The translations under genes and the position numbers were made by a program. A stretch of 17,244 bases of DNA. Origin: JAVBUP01 sp031555175. Lineage in GTDB: Bacteria > Bacillota_I > Bacilli_A > Erysipelotrichales > Coprobacillaceae. The stretch is from positions 1 through 17,244 of the forward strand of contig JAVBUP010000072.1 of assembly GCA_031555175.1 (NCBI GenBank), given 5' to 3'. Shown piece after piece: positions 12,725 to 17,244 of this stretch. Position 1 is the stretch's first letter, and each line of letters begins with the position of its first letter. The notes beneath the pieces were generated by a model. That model worked only from the letters and a program-made list of their open reading frames with translations, did not search any database and was not told where the DNA came from.

Positions 12725-15514
12725 ATGTCTAATGAAACATATGAAAGCGAAAAAGAGCTTGAAGAGCGTTTAATTAAGCAACTAAATATTGATGGTTATG
12801 AAATCGTAACCATTAATAATGAAGATGATTTACACGTAAATTTTAGAAAACAAATAAATAAACATAATGCAGTGGTACTCAATGGAAAAGAATTGTCTGA
12901 TAAAGAATTTGATAAACTAATGATTACCATAATGAATAAAGGTGTTTTTACTAGTGCTAAGATACTTAGAGAAAAACAAGTAATAACAAGAGATGATGGA
13001 AAACTATGCTATATTGAACTCTTTAATAAAAAAGAATGGTGTAAAAATTTATTTCAAGTCACTCATCAAGTAACTGTAATCGGAAAATATGAAAATAGAT
13101 ATGATGTAACATTACTTATTAATGGAATACCTGTAGTTCAAATAGAATTAAAAAGAAGAGGATTAGATTTTAAAGAAGCTTTTAATCAAATTGAAAGATA
13201 TCGTAAACACTCATTTAAAGGTTTATTTAGATTCATTCAGTTTTTTGTAATATCTAATGGTGTAGATACAAAATACTTCGCAAATGGCGATGGCGATTTG
13301 TCTTTTCAATACACTTTCTTTTGGAGCGATTCAGAAAATAATAGATTAAGTAATTTACATGATTTTGCTATGTATTTTTTAGCAAAATGTCATGTAGCAA
13401 AAATGATTGCAAGATATATGGTTGTTGATGAAACAAATAAGTCGTTAATGATTATGCGACCTTATCAAGTTTATGCTGTTGAAAAATTAATGGATAGAGC
13501 TACCGAAACAAATAATAATGCATATGTATGGCATACTACTGGGTCTGGTAAGACATTGACATCTTTTAAATTGAGTCAGCTTCTATCGAATGAGCCAAAC
13601 GTTACAAAAGTTTTCTTCTTAGTTGATAGAAAAGATTTAGACAGCCAAACTATGCAAGAATTTAATAGATTTGAGCCCGACACAGTAGATAGTACTGACG
13701 ATACAAAGAAACTTATTAAATTAATAAAGGATCCAACAAAGACTTTGATTCTTACAACTATTCAAAAGATGGCTAATGCTTGTAAGGATGAAAAATATAA
13801 ATCAATTATTGACACATACATTGATAAGAAAGTAATTTTTATTATTGATGAATGTCATAGATCACAATTCGGAGATATGCATAAGGTTATTAACAAAAAA
13901 TTTCCAAGGGCACAGTACTTTGGGTTTACTGGCACACCTAGATTTCCAGATAACCCAAGCAGCGATGGCAGAACCAGTGCTGATATTTTCGAGAAATTAG
14001 TTCATAATTATTTGATTAAAGACGCTATTAAAGATGAGAATGTTTTAGGCTTTAGTGTTGATTATGTTAAAACAATCAATTCTAGTTTTAATATGGAAGA
14101 CGATACAAAGGTTGAAGCAATAGATACTGATGAAGTTATAATGGCAGATGAAAGAATAGAAAAAATTGCAAATCATATTTTGAAGAGTCATGCAGGTAAA
14201 ACAAGAAATGGCATGTATAACGCAATTTTCACAACCAAAAGTATTGAAATGCTAATAAAGTATTATAAAGAATTTAAAAAGCATAACCATGGTTTGAAAA
14301 TTGGAGCTATCTTCACTTTCGGACAAAATGAGGAAGCTGAAGGGAAAACGGAACACTCAAGAGATTCATTAGAAGATATTATTAAAGATTATAATAATAT
14401 GTTTGACACTAACTTTAGCACTAATACATTCGGTAATTATTTTGCTGACGTATCAAAAAAAGTGAAGTCTGGTAAGTTAGATATATTAATAGTAGTTAAT
14501 ATGTTCTTAACTGGATTTGACGCTAAATGTTTAAATACGCTTTATGTAGATAAAAGATTAAGAAATCATGATTTGATTCAAGCCTTCTCTAGAACTAATA
14601 GAATTGAATCAAAGAATAAACCATATGGAAATATTGTATGCTATCAAACAACAAAGAAAAGTGTTGATGATGCGATTAAACTATTCTCGCAAACAAATGA
14701 TACTGAAACAGTATTAATGCAAGAACTTGACTTCTATGTTACAGCATTTAAAAAAGCAGTAGTTTTATTAAAGAAAATCGCTCCTACTCCAAATGAAATT
14801 ATAATCGGAGGAGATAACAAAGAATTAAAAGAATTTGTAGTTATCTTTAGAGATATGGTTCACAATTTGGTGAAAATGGAAACCTTTGTCGATTTTGAAT
14901 TCAATGAAGAAACAGTAAGTATTACAAGACAAGAATTTGAAGATTATAAGAGCAAATACTTAGCTATTTCAAGAAGTCCTGTAGTTAAAACATCAATACT
15001 TCAAGATATTGATTTCTGCTTAGAATTAATTAGAAATGATAAGATTACAGTTCAATATATAATTAACTTAATTAAAAACATTTCGTTCACTGATATCGTT
15101 AAGCAACGTAAAGAATTAGAAGAGATATTGAAATTAATAGAGCAAGCGACTGATGTAGAATTACGATCTAAGGCAGATTTAATTCAAAGCTTTATCGAAA
15201 GAGTCGTGCCAACACTAGATGAATCAAGTTCAGTTGAAGATGAATACAACTCATTTATGAATGAAGCTAGAGAAAAAGAAATAAATGATATAGCTACTAA
15301 ATTTGGACTAACTAAAGATAAGATGGAATCATTTATAGGTGAATACGAATTTGGTGGAATGTTATCGGCAGATGCGATTAAAGAAAATTTATCTACTGAG
15401 ACGATAGAACGAATTAAAGTTGAAGAAGGAATTCCAACAAGTATAAAAGCGAAAAAACAAATTGCAGAAAAGATTATAGATTTTATTAAGAACATCATAA
15501 CAAGATTTATTTAA
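12725..15514 (+). CDS. hsdR: Type I restriction enzyme, restriction/translocase subunit HsdR
   Basis: This encodes 929 residues, about the size of staphylococcal HsdR. The N-terminal nuclease shows D127, E141-x-K143 (QIELKRR) and a QxxxY motif at 155-159. The superfamily 2 motor has Walker A GSGKT (273-277), DECH (375-378), TGTP (402-405), VNMFLTGFDA (591-600) and QAFSRTNR (619-626). A helical C-terminus binds the methylase core. In the complex, HsdR pulls in DNA using ATP and cuts far from unmethylated sites. All key residues are present, so it should be active. It starts the operon and ends 12 bp before hsdM. Confidence 0.97.
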   Translation: MSNETYESEKELEERLIKQLNIDGYEIVTINNEDDLHVNFRKQINKHNAVVLNGKELSDKEFDKLMITIMNKGVFTSAKILREKQVITRDDGKLCYIELFNKKEWCKNLFQVTHQVTVIGKYENRYDVTLLINGIPVVQIELKRRGLDFKEAFNQIERYRKHSFKGLFRFIQFFVISNGVDTKYFANGDGDLSFQYTFFWSDSENNRLSNLHDFAMYFLAKCHVAKMIARYMVVDETNKSLMIMRPYQVYAVEKLMDRATETNNNAYVWHTTGSGKTLTSFKLSQLLSNEPNVTKVFFLVDRKDLDSQTMQEFNRFEPDTVDSTDDTKKLIKLIKDPTKTLILTTIQKMANACKDEKYKSIIDTYIDKKVIFIIDECHRSQFGDMHKVINKKFPRAQYFGFTGTPRFPDNPSSDGRTSADIFEKLVHNYLIKDAIKDENVLGFSVDYVKTINSSFNMEDDTKVEAIDTDEVIMADERIEKIANHILKSHAGKTRNGMYNAIFTTKSIEMLIKYYKEFKKHNHGLKIGAIFTFGQNEEAEGKTEHSRDSLEDIIKDYNNMFDTNFSTNTFGNYFADVSKKVKSGKLDILIVVNMFLTGFDAKCLNTLYVDKRLRNHDLIQAFSRTNRIESKNKPYGNIVCYQTTKKSVDDAIKLFSQTNDTETVLMQELDFYVTAFKKAVVLLKKIAPTPNEIIIGGDNKELKEFVVIFRDMVHNLVKMETFVDFEFNEETVSITRQEFEDYKSKYLAISRSPVVKTSILQDIDFCLELIRNDKITVQYIINLIKNISFTDIVKQRKELEEILKLIEQATDVELRSKADLIQSFIERVVPTLDESSSVEDEYNSFMNEAREKEINDIATKFGLTKDKMESFIGEYEFGGMLSADAIKENLSTETIERIKVEEGIPTSIKAKKQIAEKIIDFIKNIITRFI

Positions 15515-15526
15515 GGAGAGAGAAAC

Positions 15527-17089
15527 ATGGCAACAACACAAGAATTACAAGCGAAGCAACAAGCGGAACTCCATTCACAACTATGGGGGATGGCGAATGA
15601 TTTAAGAGGCAATATGGATGCCTCTGAATTCAAAAATTATATTTTGGGACTTATTTTCTATCGCTATTTATCAGACAATCTTGTGAAGTTTGTCACTAAA
15701 GAGTTAAAAGAAGATAACAAATCATATGATGAAGCTTGGAAAAGCAATGATTTCAAAGATGATTTAATTGAAGTCACGACCAGTGAAATTGGCTATGTAA
15801 TTGAACCAGATTACCTATGGTCTGTTTTGATTAAGAAAATCAATGAGGGTAGATTTGATGTTTCTGATTTAAGCAAAGCAATCAACGAATTAACAGAATC
15901 AACACTTGGAAAAAAATCACAAGAAGATTTCGAGAACCTTTTTGATGATATGGATTTAAATTCTTCTAAATTAGGCAAAGGTGAGGCAGAAAAGAGTAAG
16001 CTAATTGCAAAAGTAATGCTTAAGATTGATGCTATTGATTTCCATTATGACGAAGCCGAAATAGATGTATTAGGTGATGCATATGAGTACTTAATCGGAC
16101 AATTCGCTGCATCAGCAGGTAAGAAAGCTGGAGAGTATTATACTCCTCAACAAGTTTCTAAATTATTATCAAAATTTGTAACGATTGGGAAACCAAATTT
16201 AAGAAATGTTTATGATCCAACTTGTGGATCAGGCTCTCTACTATTACGTGTTGCGAGAGAAACAAAAGTTGTTTCATTTTATGGACAAGAAAACAATTCT
16301 ACAACATATAACTTAGCAAGGATGAATATGTTACTTCATAAAGTTCCTTTTGCTAGATTTAATATAGAAAACAATGATACTTTGGAAAAACCAAGTATAA
16401 AGCATATGGGAATGAAGTTTGATGCAATAGTTGCTAATCCACCATATAGCGCTATTTGGTCAGCTGACGCCAAGTTCTTAGATGATGAAAGATTTAGTGC
16501 GTATGGCAAATTAGCGCCAAAATCCAAAGCAGATTATGCATTCATTCAACACATGATTTATCTATTGGATGACAGTGGCACAATGGCAGTTGTATTACCT
16601 CATGGTGTTTTGTTTAGAGGTGCTGCTGAAGGAGTAATAAGACAACATTTAATCGATAAAAATTATCTTGATGCCGTTATTGGATTGCCTGAAAATTTAT
16701 TCTTTGGTACTAGTATTCCAACTTGTATTTTAGTATTCAAAAAATGTAAAGAGCATGATGATATTTTCTTTATTGATGCATCTAAGGAATTTGAGGCTGG
16801 AAAGAATCAAAATAGACTTACTGACGAGAATTTGAAAAAAATAATGGATACATATATTGCTAGAGAGAATGTAGATAAATATGCTCATAAAGCATCTATG
16901 GAAGAAATCAAAGTTAATGAATACAATCTAAATATTCCTCGTTATGTGGATACTTTTGAAGAGGAAGAAGAAATTGATATTAAAGCAGTTTTAAAAGAAA
17001 TCAAAGAATTAGAAGCTCAAAGAGATGAATTAGATAAGGAAATTGCTGTTTATCTAAAAGAGCTTGGATTGGGGGATTTCGATGAATAA
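15527..17089 (+). CDS. hsdM: Type I restriction-modification methylase subunit HsdM
   Basis: This encodes 520 residues. An N-terminal helical HsdM domain (about 10-150) is followed by the N6-adenine methyltransferase fold: GEYYTPQQV (202-210), the S-adenosylmethionine site DPTCGSGSLL (230-239) and the catalytic NPPY (304-307). A C-terminal coiled coil (ELEAQRDELDKEIAVYL) is the usual contact to HsdS. With HsdS it methylates adenine in the target and protects host DNA; with HsdR it forms the restriction complex. The ATG follows AAGGAGAGAG. It overlaps hsdS by 8 bp, so the two are co-translated. Confidence 0.97.
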   Translation: MATTQELQAKQQAELHSQLWGMANDLRGNMDASEFKNYILGLIFYRYLSDNLVKFVTKELKEDNKSYDEAWKSNDFKDDLIEVTTSEIGYVIEPDYLWSVLIKKINEGRFDVSDLSKAINELTESTLGKKSQEDFENLFDDMDLNSSKLGKGEAEKSKLIAKVMLKIDAIDFHYDEAEIDVLGDAYEYLIGQFAASAGKKAGEYYTPQQVSKLLSKFVTIGKPNLRNVYDPTCGSGSLLLRVARETKVVSFYGQENNSTTYNLARMNMLLHKVPFARFNIENNDTLEKPSIKHMGMKFDAIVANPPYSAIWSADAKFLDDERFSAYGKLAPKSKADYAFIQHMIYLLDDSGTMAVVLPHGVLFRGAAEGVIRQHLIDKNYLDAVIGLPENLFFGTSIPTCILVFKKCKEHDDIFFIDASKEFEAGKNQNRLTDENLKKIMDTYIARENVDKYAHKASMEEIKVNEYNLNIPRYVDTFEEEEEIDIKAVLKEIKELEAQRDELDKEIAVYLKELGLGDFDE

Positions 17090-17244
17090 AAACGATAAAG
17101 AAGTCCTTAATGTTCCAAATTTGAGATTTAAGGAATTTACTGAGGAATGGAAGAATTTAGAGCTTAATAAGATAGTCACGCGTGTCACTAGAAAAAATAT
17201 AAATAACGATTGTAAGGTGCCTTTAACAATCTCAGCACAATATG
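17082..17244 (+). CDS. hsdS: Type I specificity subunit HsdS, 5' end only (cut by window edge)
   Basis: The first 54 codons are present from ATG 17082. The start PNLRFKEFTEEW, then ELNKIVTRVTRKN and PLTISAQY, are typical of the first target-recognition domain of Gram-positive HsdS proteins. HsdS sets the DNA sequence recognised by the HsdM/HsdR complex. The recognition site cannot be deduced from this fragment, and whether a second hsdS or an invertible partner follows is outside the window. Confidence 0.93.
   Translation, partial: MNKNDKEVLNVPNLRFKEFTEEWKNLELNKIVTRVTRKNINNDCKVPLTISAQY

Noticed and set aside
15184..15498. 104-codon open frame on the minus strand within hsdR
   Set aside because: It is a shadow of the hsdR coding frame, with no start signals and no domain features.

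Overview
The window is very AT-rich DNA from a low-GC Gram-positive-type bacterium (Bacillota, or a Mycoplasmatota relative such as an Acholeplasma- or Izemoplasma-like lineage). The basis for this is base composition, strong AGGAGG-type ribosome sites, short intrinsic terminators, Firmicutes-style Rhs core sequence, and a type I restriction system whose subunit sizes resemble those of staphylococci. Tryptophan is written TGG throughout the confidently identified genes, and TGA appears to end two of them, so the standard bacterial code is the best reading. One in-frame TGA in a recombinase makes this worth checking. All supported genes lie on the + strand.

Region 1 (1-5300) is an Rhs polymorphic-toxin locus. 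The 3' end of a large rhs gene, with toxin tip CT1, is followed by a likely immunity gene. Then come two displaced 'orphan' tips, each followed by its own candidate immunity gene: CT2, a very hydrophobic fragment, with a membrane PH-like protein; and CT3, a core fragment with a small nuclease-like tail, with a 108-residue protein. A 185-bp piece of the rhs core is repeated at about 95% identity 2,777 bp downstream. It is in phase, so recombination would swap CT1 for CT3.

Region 2 (5301-5803) has no convincing gene. It holds stem-loop terminators, an inverted repeat and two diverged direct-repeat-like stretches in front of a phage replication gene.

Region 3 (5804-12553) looks like a prophage remnant. 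It has a Lin1244/Lin1753-type replication protein, an ArpU-like late regulator, a terminase-small-subunit-like gene, two unknown small genes, an ABM-like small protein, a nested stem-loop of possible cos origin, and a large serine recombinase broken by an in-frame TGA. No large terminase, portal, capsid, tail or lysis gene is present. Between the late regulator and the terminase-like gene sits a compact three-gene cassette (7124-8677) with a possible promoter of its own: a small unknown protein, an endonuclease-III-like HhH/Fe-S protein, and a PD-(D/E)XK nuclease-like protein. This is the best candidate here for an undescribed defence or DNA-processing system.

Region 4 (12554-17244) is a type I restriction-modification operon, hsdR-hsdM-hsdS, with hsdS cut by the window edge. 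Overall the window is an accessory island in which interbacterial toxins, prophage debris and anti-phage genes lie side by side.
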